64,000 nucleotides of DNA from Dichomitus squalens LYAD-421 SS1. Its lineage: Eukaryota; Basidiomycota; Agaricomycetes; Polyporales; Polyporaceae. Shown here piece after piece: positions 21,620 to 34,093 of the stretch. The position numbers were made by a program, and so were the translations under genes. Position 1 is the first letter of the stretch. Every line of letters begins with the position of its first letter. The notes below the pieces were generated by a model that ran no database searches, was not told where the DNA came from, and saw only the letters and a program-made list of their open reading frames with translations. The stretch is taken from NCBI RefSeq assembly GCF_000275845.1, contig NW_006766936.1, positions 62,001 to 126,000 of the forward strand, written 5' to 3'.

Positions 21620-24236
21620 TCAAGACCGCGCAAGCTGGCTGGCAAGAAAGTCCGACTTGACCAAGTCTGCAGCGCGCTCGGCGATCGCGATGACAGGCAC
21701 GCAGGGGTGGCCGGAGACTTGGTCGGGAAACACCGACGCGTCGACGACGCGAAGGGAGCGCACGCCGTGCACCCGCAACCTGAGGTCGACTGCGCTCGTC
21801 GTCAGGTCGGTGCCCATCCGCGCGGACGATGTCTGGATAGATTGGACAGATTGGTGTGGGTTTTGTCGGTGCAACTAGTAAGTGGTGATGCGAGGGACGT
21901 ACCGGATGCAGAGCAGACGTCGCGTGCGTCTTGACCCACGCCTCGAGTTCTTCGTCCGATACCTTGTCTGGGTCGGCGTCCCCGGGCCAGTAGAAGTCGG
22001 GGTCTTGCGGTGCAGTGGAGAGATTGCGTAGGTCGAGGGCCGAGGATAGAGGCGCAGTACGCGCGAGGTGGAGGATGAAGCGCGTGCCCCGGACGAGCGC
22101 CTTCAGGTCGCTTTCGTCTTCGAAGTACCTATCGCGAAAGGCATCTCTATGAGTGAGCCGGCGCGAAAACTTGCCACGCTGTCAAGGCATTGCTCACCTG
22201 GGGTCGATGTTCGGGTGATCGTATACGCTAGACGATCGTATGGAGACGGTGCCAGTGCTTGCAGGCTTCAGCAGAACCGCACCCTTCACCCATACGGTGA
22301 GCGCCGACTCTCGTTTGACTGAGGCCGTCCACATACCACAGAGATCCCGTAGTTCCCGAGACGAGGGAAGCCCAACCCATAATTGATCACAGCCACGGGG
22401 AAGACCATGAACTCCAAGTCGGGAGCGTTGGGTCCAGAGGTGAGGTCCTTGATAGGGAGGGGCGTAGGCCCGTACGGTAAGCTAAGGCCTGTCTATGAGC
22501 CCCTCAAAGTTGTGTACTGGACTTGAAAGACAGACCTCGGGTCGTGCAGCTTGGTGAAGATGCCGATCTGGGCGCTGAGGGACGCCATAGGACCGCGGCC
22601 GAAGAAGAGCCACTTCATCATCGCAAGGGCCGCGTAGAGGGGATTTTGGGTAAGGTGGTCCCATGTGCACCCGGGCTTGGCCCGAAGTACCAGAGTGCCT
22701 GCGGAAAAGTGCTGTGGTGATTTGAGTAGGCCCCATGTTGACGAGACCGCTCAGCTCGAGAATGACGTACATCAAGCAAGCCGCGTCCGACGGACGGCAG
22801 ATCGCGGACAACAGGGATGCCCAGCTGCTCGAGCTGAGACGCGTCTCCGATGCCTGAGAGCTGCAGGAGCTGGGGGGATCCTACGACACCAGAGCACAGT
22901 ATCACTTCCCGCTTGGCGCGGACGGCGAACCTGCGAGCAAGAGGACCTGTAGAGAGCTGTACCCCGATCGCCCTGGGCACGCCATCGAGGTCTTCGGTGA
23001 ACAGGATTCGCTCGGTGAAGGTCGACACCACTACGGTTAGGTTAGGTCTGCTGCGGACCTCCTTGCTCAAATAGGCGACGGCCGCAGAGCTTCCTGGTAC
23101 TGGAGTCAGAAGATAGTATGGCACGCGAAGAGGCCGGCAGGACTTACGCTCAGCGCGATGCACTGCCGCCGCGAATGGCCCGGCACCCAGAGTACCTTCG
23201 GTATCGAAGTCGCTAAGGTACACTTCTAGTAGACGCATCTAGCGGCGGGGCAACTGTCACGCACTTGACGATTGGCAGGCCCAGCGCTTCTGCCGCCTTC
23301 AGAACGGCGGCGCACACAGGCTATGATGTGTTGGTGAGGAGCCGTAGCAAGGACACGAAGAACCGAAGCGGAACGTACAGCGAGCAGTGGGACTTTGCTT
23401 TTCCGTGGACCATCCTGGAGTGCTTTCTCGAAATAGCTACAAAGTGCCCTTTGAAGAGACAGTCGTATTCGAATTCGTTGGGGATCGCACTGACTGTTTC
23501 AGATTTGCATATCCCCATCCCGTAGCACCTCGTCGCTCCCAGGCGTCGAAGTCTGCGAGAAGGTGAGGACACGGAAGCGGCGAGACATGTACTCATGCGC
23601 ACCGTCTGGGGGACATTGGTGGTATATCATGGCATTGATCGAGCTGTGGGGTTCCAAGGTGTCGGCTGACGTACCCAGGTCGCATCGACGCCAACACATA
23701 CCTTGTGCCCCCAAGTATCTTCCCCCTTGGCCAATATACCGTACGGCCATGTATGGTTTCTTGCGGGCTACTCTGTGCGTTAAACTCACGTGGACGTTGG
23801 AGGAAGGATCTATGTGACATACGCAGTATCATAGTTCCAATCCGCGTCGCTCTTGAGTAGCTTGTTCCACGCCAAAGGAATCCGCGAGAACAGGTTGCCT
23901 TCGTGACTGCGTGTGCCGATTAGCTCTATGCATATGCATGGCTGGACCGATAGGAGACGAACCTCTTCCCGGCCTCGACAAGGAGGACACTAACGGTCCG
24001 GTCTTCCGACAACCGAGACGCCAGGACACACCCCGCCGGGCCTCCAGATGGTTGAGCGTGAGTGGGCGACCGTGGTGAGAGAGGCGCTACTCACCTCCAC
24101 CAACGATGATGTAGTCAAAGGACTTCCAGTGCTCCGTCTCTACTTTGGAAACCACGCTACTCACAGTGGGAGTCCAGGGAGTAGCAATCGATGAGGGGCC
24201 GCTGACCGGGGCAGCCTTCGACGTTAGCACACCCAT
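21620..24236 (-). CDS. GMC oxidoreductase (choline-dehydrogenase-like), copy A
   Basis: FAD-dependent glucose-methanol-choline family enzyme oxidising an alcohol or aldehyde. ATG at 24236 (MGVLTSKAAPVSGPSS), no clear secretion signal. About 14 short introns were removed. FAD-binding motif VGGGPAGCVLASRLSE spans the first intron; GMC signature 1 is RGKILGGTSSINAM; the second signature region is GVVGSPQLLQLSGIG; the catalytic pair lies in LHPTSSARMG and in VSGHP near the end. The C-terminus AERAADLVKS ends at 21620. Compared with the plus-strand homologue at 30177-32801, about 16 residues are missing between FEKA and DGP; otherwise the frame is intact. It faces away from its homologues. The substrate is unknown; a tailoring oxidation in the nearby terpenoid region is plausible, lignocellulose-related alcohol oxidation is the alternative. 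Confidence 0.82.
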
Positions 24237-24239
24237 CGC

Positions 24240-25180
24240 TGGACCAAAGGTGACTGCAGCAATGGAGGAGAACCGTGGGCAGGGCGGGACGCGTGGGTGC
24301 TTTGATACATGAAAGGAGAGCATTTCATTTATAGCGTTCTGGTTCCCCATTTGACAGGCGAACTGATGTTTCTGTGTCATCTTACCTCATCCGAACGGCG
24401 GTCCGCTCGAGAACGGAAATTGCTGCTGCTCATGGAAAACATACAACAAAGAGAGCTCTATGATATCCTGATTAAAAGACATTTTCAAGGAATCACTCCA
24501 AAAGGGCGCGGTTTGGACATGAAGCCAGGCGCACAACGGGCAGCGTGGAAGCCCCATACAGGAATAGCTATAATAGGCGCTCTACGTCCAAACGCCGTGG
24601 TAGATCTTCGCTGCAGGCTCATGGTACGCTGTAGGAACGGAGTACAAGAACTACAGATGGATGATATTCAGAATCAGGGAGACTCACCCATCCGAGTCAT
24701 GCCTGGTGAAAGAATGGCTTGTGAAGTGCGAATGCATAGGCCAAGCGTACACGTTCTCCCCTCACCATGAACTAAGGAAGGTACAACGTTGTGGAAATTC
24801 TTTGATGCTAGTTCTTTAGAGCCTGGAAGCATGATGCAGTTTTCAGCATTAGCGAGCCGTTTTCGACCGAGTGACCTCCACAGGCTGTGTGAGTGCTGTG
24901 CTAGACAGATTCTCGTAGACTGACGGGAGATAACCCAGTCATTGAGAGAGCTAATGAGGATGGCTTATGCCAAACCCGGTATACACGACATTGAAACTGA
25001 GCCAGAGTGGAATGAAAGTGCTGCAGGAGTGCTGAATCCCCAGCGCTCATCAAGACTTGACCGCTGCTTGTATGTGTTTGGCAGATGCGCACCTAGTGCT
25101 TTTCCCACGTCTCGATCGGTATGTAGCTCGTCTATGTTACCTTATGACAACCACTACCTACTTCTTGGCGATACCGCGAA
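24240..25180. other. Divergent upstream region, no gene seen
   Basis: This is the promoter side of the minus-strand GMC gene and the upstream side of the GMC relic. A string near 24888 (GTGAGTGCTGTGCT) matches the last-intron donor of the GMC gene at 32545 and may be a scrap of another copy. No gene was found. Confidence 0.35.
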
Positions 25181-25189
25181 TTCGAACGG

Positions 25190-26570
25190 TCTTCCCGAGG
25201 CCATCATGGGCGCCCTATTCACAAGTCGTCTACCGCTTCCTACACCTTCCTCACGGCGACGAATTTCCTCAGCGCAAACCGGGAATGGGCTACCATCACT
25301 CGCCATACATCATGTCCTGAGTTTGCGCCTTGCGAGCTAAACGTGTTCAGGTACTTTCGGAGAGCGGAAAGGTAGTATATGTCGCACTCTTCGCACTTGT
25401 TGTGGGTACCTCCCCAAAGACCGTCATGTCCATGGCTCATCTGCTCTTCACCGCTCTGCGTGCGATGTGGAGGACGTGCATCTTCCCCAAACGGAGCTCT
25501 AGCAAGTGGACGGAGCTCAGTATGCGGTATGCCCTTCTCTAGCATCTTGCTCACTGGTCGCCCTGAGGAGCGCAGCAGCGGGGTCTCCGTTCGTCCTTGG
25601 TAGGGAGGTAACGGGCGCCCATTATATTGTCCAAGACTCAAGACACCGGAATCTCGACGACCTGCAGGTTCCTGCTACGGCTCCCCCCTCCCTTCTTAAT
25701 CGTATCCCAGATTGCCTGCTACGGCCTCTTGACCTCTTTGAATTCCTGCTTTCCACCTCCTTGCCGAGAGCAAGAGACCGCTCGAATCGAGCGACCTTGA
25801 GCTCCTAGGGGAACTGGTCCTGTGAAAGAGACGTACCCTGTCCATGACGTATTCATACGTAGCTCTTCATGATGTCCTCCCACTGCAGAGTGCCCTGATG
25901 AACCCCTCGAAGCTGTGCGTCTCTGTTCTCCCCACCAGGGTTAGTTTCTGTGGAAATAGTCTCCCCACCTTGGGTCACCTCATACGTATCAATAGATATA
26001 AGCATTCTACCCGGACGTTTTCAGTGACCTGTCCAATCGGAGCTGCAAAGACGTTGGGGATATCCGCTCATAATAAAGTGAGCCTTTGCTTGCAATTGCA
26101 CCGAGATCATCGTTGCTGATCTCAACTCAGCGATTTCAACTCTTCGGAAGGAAAACCTTGCGCTGGCTACTCCTTCGCCGGTCTTGACAGACGTAAGTTG
26201 TTGGAACTTTATCGACCCCAAGTGAGTCAATGGTTACGGTCTGCCATCACGGTCGATGGCGCGTCCGACAGATGCTGTCTCAGCTATCTCGAGACAGCTA
26301 TCTCAACATTGGAAGATTGTCAGCTCATGATTAGGGCGACACGCCTCCTCCTCCGTCTTGCAAGGACTCCACCATTGTCCGATGCGCTCCGCCTTCGGAC
26401 GCTGAATGCACCTGGGAATCCGCTGCCATGCCCAAGCGATGCGGATCCGGAAGAGGTGCTTCCCCACCGGTGTTGGCTGTTCGTAACGCTTTCCGCTTGA
26501 TAGATGCAGTCAATCTCATTCGACGCTACGGGACTTCCGCACGGCAACAGTGAGTGCTGTGCTTATATCT
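25190..26570 (+). pseudogene. GMC oxidoreductase relic
   Basis: Decayed copy of the GMC gene at 30177-32801. Leader match: ATGGGCGCCCTATTCACAAG here against ATGGGCGCCCTCATTACAAG. The old start is at 25287 (ATGGGCTACCATCACTCG), but a stop follows within about ten codons and the whole FAD-binding N-terminal part is gone. An exon resembling the FRKAERYMSHPSH segment begins near 25350. Roughly 450 nt of unrelated sequence follows, then pieces matching the introns and exons around 31000-31230. A jump deletes about 1 kb to the region equivalent to 32205. The block encoding RATRLLLRLARTPPLSDALR is readable at about 26330, and similarity ends in the last intron at about 26570. The catalytic His exon is missing. 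It cannot make a GMC enzyme. Confidence 0.75.
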
Positions 26571-26574
26571 TCGC

Positions 26575-27285
26575 CGTGTCCCTAGCGCTCTCGGACGTCG
26601 AGGTCTGCCATGCTCTTCTATCGGCGCAAAGTCATGACAATCGACGAGGTACGCATCCATCTATCTCAATCATCCTCGTTACTACACTACCCTCGTTACG
26701 ACGCTACGGAGGCTGGCCATTTGAGGCATCGCAAGCTCGGGTCGCTGTAGAGAAGTATTGGCGACGCTGTAGTGGTGTCAGGCGCCTCAGTTGCTGGATC
26801 TGCGGATGCTGCCACTCATTCGTACCTTCATACAGCTGCCTTTGAATATGGAACGACAGATATACTAAGTGAAGAATAACGTGCATTTTTATGCTAGCAT
26901 TTGACCATCGCCAGAGGACGCTGATACATCATCGGAAGACGAACCTCGTTGGCAGGTCTCTGGCGCTAGCTACGAAAGGCGTCTCGAAGCGTGTACATAA
27001 GAACTAGCCATGGCGTGTTTCCCCCAAGCGACACACCTTCCCTACCAGCCTTTCACGATACCTCTGCCTCTGCAGTGCCACCGCCTCAACACCTCATTAC
27101 GGCATACAACTCAGTGGTTCAGGCCGAGTTGGATATTTTGTGAGTGCTGTAGCCCCTGCACGTCATGTAGCTACTACACTTCCGTCTAGATTCACAAATC
27201 GCTGGGAATACGCCTCCGCTCGTTTGTTCCTCATGCAGGCAATCAACGCCACGCACGTGTTGACGAGCAGAATGCATCCTCATTG
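26575..27285. other. Unassigned stretch before the DUF6533 relic
   Basis: Short frames near 26610 and 27010-27240 could be lost N-terminal exons of the following membrane-protein gene, but none aligns convincingly. No RNA gene or repeat was seen. Confidence 0.3.
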
Positions 27286-27289
27286 GCAG

Positions 27290-28736
27290 CACTATTGGCT
27301 TACGACTACATCATCACCTTCAACAGCGAGGTAACACTCTTCTGGATGGGAGGCCACTTGTCCGGCGCGACAATTTTGTTTCTGCTGAACCGATACGTCA
27401 CCCTTGCCGAGCGAATCGTTAGTGTGTCCTCGTTTCCTTATTCTGTAGAGGTATGTCTTCCTACGTTTAGCATGCGCGGATCAATGCTTGACACTGTGTC
27501 AGAGGTATACATCGTTCTTGACAGCCTCTTGATTGTGCAACGGGCCTTACGCATGGACAGTGTGTCTTCGTCATTTGTTGCCACGGTCGTGTTAAGGGCC
27601 GTGCAGTATCTACCATGGGCTGGTACTAGACTGCTCTACTGGCACGCTCTGCATTGAGTCGACACCTCTGACAGCGACTTTGTTGTACAGCATTCTCAAC
27701 GCTCAGGTCATATGCCTTGTGCCCAGACCCCTATCGATAGCCTGTTGTTGCACTTTCTTCAGTACCCATCGTTACGGAGATGTAGTGCGTACTCTGGATC
27801 TGCCATGTCCGAGCAGCACTCAATTGTATAATCCTCCCAAAGGGCAACCTGTACAGATTCAGTTTTGAATGATCCAGTGCTAGGAATCACACGCAGTGAT
27901 CCGATACCGGCGAGCACAGTCCTGAAGTAAGTTTACGGTCACGTTGCTCTAATGTGATATCTGACGCTACAGGTGGAAGACGTACGTGCACTTATCACAG
28001 CATTATAATAAGTAGCGGCACGTTCTGAGACGAAACGTGACAGTGGAGGTGGCGCCGCGATCTTCTTTGATTGCTTGTTATTTGGTATTGTTCGGTGTTA
28101 CCTGGTTCTGAACATATGAGACCGTCAAGCTATCTCTCCGGAGCCTTCGCAAGCAAACCTTCGCAAGCATCCTTCTCCTTGATGGTGTGTCTTACAGCTC
28201 ATCACCTGAGCCTGATGAGTTTACCAGTATCTCATACTCATATCTCACAGGGACAATCTTCTTTCTGTGAGTGCATGAACTCATATTTAGAGTAGCCGAG
28301 GTAATCACTCTGGGATCCATAGGACGTTACTAGTCTTAACCGTTCTGCTTATGTCGTTTTATCTGACTGGGGTGAGCTGCACTTTAGCATGACGGTATCT
28401 TGTTGACGATTCCCAGGTCGCTACGAGCGATGCAACTGGATTGACAAGTTTGACCGCTGTTTTCGGGGAACCGAACGTCTACGTTGTATCCCACTACCAA
28501 ACACTCGCCGTGATGCCGTGTCTAGCTTAACCGCTATCCTGACATCGAGGTTCCTTATCGACTTGCAAAATGCCCAGCGCAAGCTCGCCGGCTCTTCCAG
28601 ATCGGTCTCGCTCGGGGAAATTGCATTCATACCTCAAACATCGAGGAATACGAGCCGCTTCATTGGGTCTTTGGGAGCCCAGCTCTCTCTTCATGAAGGT
28701 GATGACAGAGAGGACGAGGTCGAAGATGCAACGTAG
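27290..28736 (+). pseudogene. DUF6533 membrane protein, degraded
   Basis: Remnant of a basidiomycete DUF6533 seven-helix-like membrane protein of unknown function. The family start is clear (LLAYDYIITFNSEVTLFW, then LSGATILFLLNRYVTLAERI). Further exons read AVQYLPWA and AFSTLRSYALCPDPYR. After that, two TAG stops interrupt an otherwise readable VVALSSVPIVTEM segment, both at positions where the family usually has Trp. More stops and frame changes follow to about 28300. The last exon is intact: LTAILTSRFLIDLQNAQRKL, then VSLGEIAFIPQT and GSLGAQLSLHE, ending at 28736. The preserved ends with a broken middle suggest recent decay. No convincing start codon was found. A chance that unusual splicing rescues the middle remains. 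Confidence 0.62.
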
Positions 28737-28739
28737 GCA

Positions 28740-30170
28740 TGGGCTTTGGATAGACCTGTCTTCAGTGGTGCATCCGCGTGTAGATGTGGGGATTGTGATA
28801 GATCTTGGACCGCCAAATCTCCGGCAGAGAGGAGCGCTCTTTCTTGCATACACCTAATCGCTTCGTACATAGAGCATGGGTGGCGAAAAGGGCTGTAACA
28901 CATCATTTCACAAAATCCAACCCCGCTAAGCAAAAGACTAAGGAAATTGACATGTAGGCCAACTAGCCCGCATTGTCACGGGACGCTGAGGGATGTGATT
29001 CGACAGCTCGTCCATTCTGACTGCCTCGCGCTCGGAGTTCGGCGATCCGCATGTCCTGCTGATCGAGTTTGTCATTGCACTGCAGTTCCACAACAACGCC
29101 TCGCCCTCATAATAGCTCGACTAGATAGCACGATGCGGCAATGACATAAAGACCAGGACAGAATATCTCACTGCTTTCTCACGACTGCAAGCCTCGTAAT
29201 ACCCAGAACGCTGACACAGCCAGCCTAGGAATGTCGAGCACAATTAGGGCAGAGTCATGACGACTGGTGACAACGGCCCCGTCCAGGATGGTCAGCGCAA
29301 GGCCGGTCGTGATGAGGCACACTGTCGAGTGACCCCTCCAATAACATGATGCTCTCGAGCCTCAATTCCCGCAAGGCATCCGTGAACGGGAGCTCGCGGA
29401 AGCCCGGCACAAGTAGGTAAGCTGAGCGTGGGCGGCATCGGCAGCCTCAAGGCGTACCTATACTCCCCCGCGCGTTCGAGATCCGACGACGTGAGGACAA
29501 GCGAATCAATCCCAAGCCCGCGTCCATGAGTCGAGGAGGAATACAGCGACAACGTCTAACCTCCGGTCCGTCGTGCCGATACGGAGGTTCCCGGTGGCGA
29601 GCCACGTAGCTCCGGCTTGTTCCTTGCAATTCATGGTACTGCACCAAGGCTACGATGACGGCGGCACGTCTATCCATCCTAACCTGCGATGCAAAACGAC
29701 TATGCTATGCTATGGTTGACATATTCTTGCAAGCTGTTGCGCAACTAGATGATCTGCTTCTCTGCAATACCGCAAAACCCGACAACATCCCCTCAAGGCC
29801 TCATCATTCGCCGCTTGACCTCCGGACATCCTACTTTGATATACTTCCAATCCCTTTTACAAACTCTCCCCGTCTGCTGCCTCACAACTGTTTGCATCTT
29901 TTGCCTAGAAGCTCCAGGATCCTTGCTAGGCTTTGTGTGTCCCCAATCAGTATCGCTGCATCATCCACCATCAGCGCCGACTGACCATAGCGTCTTCTCC
30001 CGTCCATCCTTCCGGAAGGTCCTGCAGTGGGCCTGAGATAATTACGTAGGCCGTGTTCCTTGCCACCGTTTTGCACGGCCGTGGGAGCGGATGCCCTTTA
30101 TGGGCGCCCTCATTACAAGACGTCTTCAGCATACTGCGTTGTTGAAAGCGACCCACCGCGTCAAACCAAG
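28740..30170. other. Intergenic, upstream of the intact GMC gene
   Basis: No gene supported. The last 100 nt or so is the GMC leader, recognisable because it is shared with the relic at 25190. Confidence 0.4.
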
Positions 30171-30176
30171 CCAGCC

Positions 30177-32801
30177 ATGGGCTATGGTCACTCGAGACTT
30201 CTTGCAACTGATCCATCGCAATACGCTACGCCGTGGTCTCCTGCTGATGGTGCTGCGGTGATACCTCCTGGAGAATGGAATTCGTTCGACTATGTCATAG
30301 TTGGTGGCGGTAAGTGAAACGACAGTGGCGTATATGGCCTCGTCTCACGAGTGTATAGGGACTGCGGGCTGTGTGCTGGCCTCTCGGTTGTCTGAAGATC
30401 CCAGCGTGACGGTACTTCTCATAGAGGCTGGAACGAGGTGCGTCGGAGACACTGCGCCACAGTTGCACTGGCATGAACCGTTCGCTCATGCTCCTGCAGT
30501 CACCGAAGCAGTTTCTTTAGCCGCATACCCATGGGTTTCCCCCGCCTATTCAATACCATCTATGACTGGAAGTACCGCACTCAGTATGTACTCTCTTTGA
30601 TCTCTCCTGGGGCCCTGTGCGTCGTCTCATCGACGCCGAAAAGACCTCAGCGGGAGCTTGGTGACAGACCAGTCGACTGGCAGCGGGGAAAGATACTTGG
30701 CGGTTCCAGCTCCATCAATGCCCAGCTGTACCATGAGTGCGACCCAGCAGGTAAGTAGGCTGCTATACATGCAAATGATGTCATGTTTCGAATTCCTGCA
30801 GACTTCGACTCGTGGGAGAGCCAAGGTGCCACAGGATGGGGCTATGAATCGATGAGAAAGTCAGTGCATATAGGCATGTAGAGCGTTTGCACTTGGATAG
30901 CTGAACGCGCTCAGGTACTTTCGGAAGGCGGAAAGGTATATGTCGCACCCTTCGCACCTTGTCGATCCATCGGGTCATGGACGTGATGGTCCTTGGATCA
31001 CCTCACACGTGCCAATAGCTGTAAGCATTCTACCCAGCCGGACTCATTCTCCTGTCTGATTAGAGTGCAGCCTATCTCTGCCAAGGTCATTGAGGCTGCT
31101 AAGACGTTGCGAATACCGGCTTCAAAGTGAGTCTTTACATATCATTATGCCGAGCCATATGATTGCTGATCTCAACCTAGCGATTTCAACACTTCGGAGG
31201 GAACGCTCGGTGCTGGTTACTTCGTCGCCAGCATTGACGAGAAACATGAACGTAAGTTTCTCGTATCGGGGTTTCATCTGACATTTGCAACCAACGCTGA
31301 CTCTCTACAACAGGGACTTCCGCAGCAACCGCGTACTTGAGGGAAGAAGTCTTGAAAAGACCGAATCTGCTTGTCGCAATATCTACAACTACCGAGAAAA
31401 TCTTGTTCTCGTCCGACGAGACGGGCGATCCCACCGCCGTCGGCGTGCAGATCAGTAGAGGCGAACGAGCCGCGAAGTACGTTGTCGGCGCTCGCAAGGA
31501 GGTCATATTGTCGGCTGGGGCGATCGGGTCGCCTCAGCTGCTCTTGCTTTCTGGTATCGGACCTCGTGCACATCTGGAGAAGCTCAACGTTCCTGTCGTT
31601 CGCGATCTCCCCAAAGTAGGCCAGAACTTGCTGGATGTAAGCGGCTGTCCTTACTGTCATGTATCCGGTCGCCGGGTTGACTCTGCTGTGCTGTGAAGCA
31701 TTTCTCTGCAGGGGCGCTGCTGTTCCGCGCGAAACCGGGCTTCACTTGGGATTGGGTCGTTTATAATATCTACTGGTCGGCTGTCGCTTTGGTCCAATGG
31801 CTCATTCTTGGAACCGGGCCACTCTCCTCCCTGGCAACGCAGGTCGGCATATTTGTGCGCTCGGATGACCCAAAGTGAGTTCAGCGCGCTTATGGCTTCT
31901 TGCCAGTATAGCTGACATCATCACAGCCTCCCCTACGGGGAGTCGCTTCCTGTCACGGATATGAGCTCTGGCCCTCGTGCACCGGACATAGAGTTTGCGA
32001 TTGCTCCGTTTGTTGTCATTGAAAGTGGCGCTCATACACCTCCTCGCGGGACTCATGGCATCACTGCGGCAAGCTCCCTAAGTCTCTTTTGAGTGTTATC
32101 AAGGATGCTGATTCTTGCGAAGGGCTCTGTTCTGCTGAAACCGTGCAGCAAAGGGTCAATTGAACTACGTTCCGCAAGTGTGTACGATCACCCTATCATT
32201 GATCCCAAGTGAGTAGATGGTTGCGGTGTGCCGTCGAAAATTTTTGACAGATGCTATTTCAGCTACCTCTCGAATGAGAGCGATTGGAACGTCATGATCA
32301 GGGCGACACGGCTCTTGCTTCGGCTTGCAAGGGCTCCGCCATTGTCCGACGCGCTGGACCTTCGGACGCTGTCCGCACCCGGAGACCCGCTATTCTGGCC
32401 AGGCGATGCGGACCCGGAGAAGGTGTTTCCCCACTGGTACTGTTTGCAGCCGCGCTGCTGTTCCTAATCTTTTCCGTTCGACAGATCATGGACGAAGAGA
32501 TCAAAGCAGTCATTCGGCGCTACGGGCAATCCGCATGGCACCCGGTGAGTGCTGTGCTTGTACCTTCTCGTGGGGTGTTTTGAGCTAATCTACTTAGAGA
32601 CAGACGTCTTCTGCGCGAATGGGCTCTTCTCCGCATGACAGCGTGGTTGATATCGAGCTGCGGGTGCATTGCGTGCGGGGCCTGAGAGTCGTGGACGCAT
32701 CGAGTTTCCCCGACCAAGTCTCCGGGCATCCCTGCGCTGTTGTGGTGGCTATGGCGGAGAAGGCGGCAGAACTGATTGCGACGTCACGTTCGCAAGGATG
32801 A
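30177..32801 (+). CDS. GMC oxidoreductase (choline-dehydrogenase-like), copy B
   Basis: Intact FAD-dependent GMC alcohol/aldehyde oxidoreductase of 612 residues in 15 exons: 30177-30309, 30359-30437, 30500-30583, 30644-30750, 30802-30859, 30915-31020, 31071-31126, 31181-31251, 31314-31636, 31699-31874, 31927-32068, 32123-32208, 32263-32422, 32485-32544, 32604-32801. The phases all agree. FAD motif VGGGTAGCVLASRLSE is at about residues 42-57; GMC signature 1 reads RGKILGGSSSINA; then GAIGSPQLLLLSGIG. The catalytic His lies in WHPTSSARMG and its partner in VSGHPCAVVVAMAE. There is no secretion signal, so intracellular oxidation is likelier than secreted lignin-type activity. The intron at 32069-32122 appears to start with GC. 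It is the parent-like copy for the relic upstream. The substrate is unknown; family and location suggest a tailoring step. Confidence 0.88.
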
Positions 32802-32804
32802 AAG

Positions 32805-34090
32805 ATGGCAGAAGCCTTGGAGCTGCATCTCTTTGACGTTCTTCGGCTCATCTTTCTACCTTCGTCCCTATAAACCGCACGATGATGCACGAACGGTCCG
32901 GCGGAACGGCTGTGGCCGCAATATCTTATTCGGACGTAAGACTTTTAGCGATAACGAGAGCTGGTACATCGCGTAGGAAATTCTGCGCTACATTGCGTCC
33001 CTGTATGTAGACTCAGTTTCGAACGTTATGCAACTCTTCGTCAGCTAAAGCGTAGCTTCGGATTTAGGAAAGGATTGTCGACGAAACTTGTCATCGGACG
33101 CCGCGTTGCAAGCTTGGAGGGATCTTCGAGTAGCATCTCGCGACTCTCTCATGTGCACTGCCTGAGCTCGACCTGTGCAGGGAGCCTCGTTGCGGCCAGG
33201 TCCACAGAGCTCACGCCCACTGCGCTCACGAGCAATGCTCTTCCAATGACGCATCGTCGACCCGGCTGAGATGCGCAGAGCGCAGCTTTCCTCCTCTCTA
33301 CTTCTGTCCGAGTTGCCTTCTCGCAGCAAGTATCAATCTTTCGAAGATACGATGCCAAAGTCATCTCAGCGAACTGGCCGCTCTCAGGCGGCCGAGATCT
33401 TGAATCGCTGAATTCCCGTCAACTTGCGACACGGTAGAGCACTAGACCAGTACAACGCTCCTCACTTGATGGTTCTCTGGTATTGCACCCTTCCTTCGCA
33501 CAACGGAGCGGTCACATCAGTCGATACAGGTACCTATCTGAGAACCAAGAGCTACCGTGAGGCAAATCGATGTGCATCGGACGGTTCTACCATATTCTTC
33601 GACCTCGGGTTATGGCGCCCGGGCCGGCCTGCCTGTCGACTCCCTGGTGGACGCGTTTCCATTCCGGAGCTAAACCCACACTGCTCCCGCCATGAACGCG
33701 CGCGTAAGGGAAGCCATGATGGCATCCCGGCCTGCGGTGTGACTACATCGTCTTTGTCTAGTAAGTCCGGATCCTCCAGCAGTAGCACATCTCACAGAAC
33801 AATCGTTGACAGAAGCATATCAGCACCGGACGAAGTTCGGGGTCCATGTCAGTGGATACTATCTAAATTTGCCTCCCGGCCCATCTCGAGCGTCCAGGAA
33901 CACTTTGGGAGTTTCACGAGTTGTCAATCGGGTCTTCACACGCACCACTGTGAATTTTATCAGGTTCGCGGATACTCCCTGGCAGGACCCCATGCAGCCC
34001 TGTCAATTTGTTACCGCACGAAGTCCCCATTGCTGCTATATAATTGCTCAACGGGGAATATGAGCGCCATCCATCGCCACTCAGCGTTCG
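32805..34090. other. Intergenic, possible gene scraps
   Basis: No intact gene. A short frame near 33580 reads DGSTIFFDLGLW, reminiscent of the GDSMVFDLGL segment of the metallo-hydrolase at 60294, but nothing around it continues the match. Confidence 0.35.
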
Positions 34091-34093
34091 ACC

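Noticed and set aside
22600..24236. GMC copy A as a pseudogene because of a missing segment
   Set aside because: The gap is only about 16 residues in a variable loop; FAD, signature and catalytic motifs and the frame are intact.
29882..30076. Minus-strand frame with MVDDAAILIGDTQSL, reminiscent of the reverse-transcriptase (F/Y)xDD box of LINE elements
   Set aside because: Only one short motif; no other RT blocks, no poly-A tail or target-site repeats, and part of it overlaps the GMC leader.
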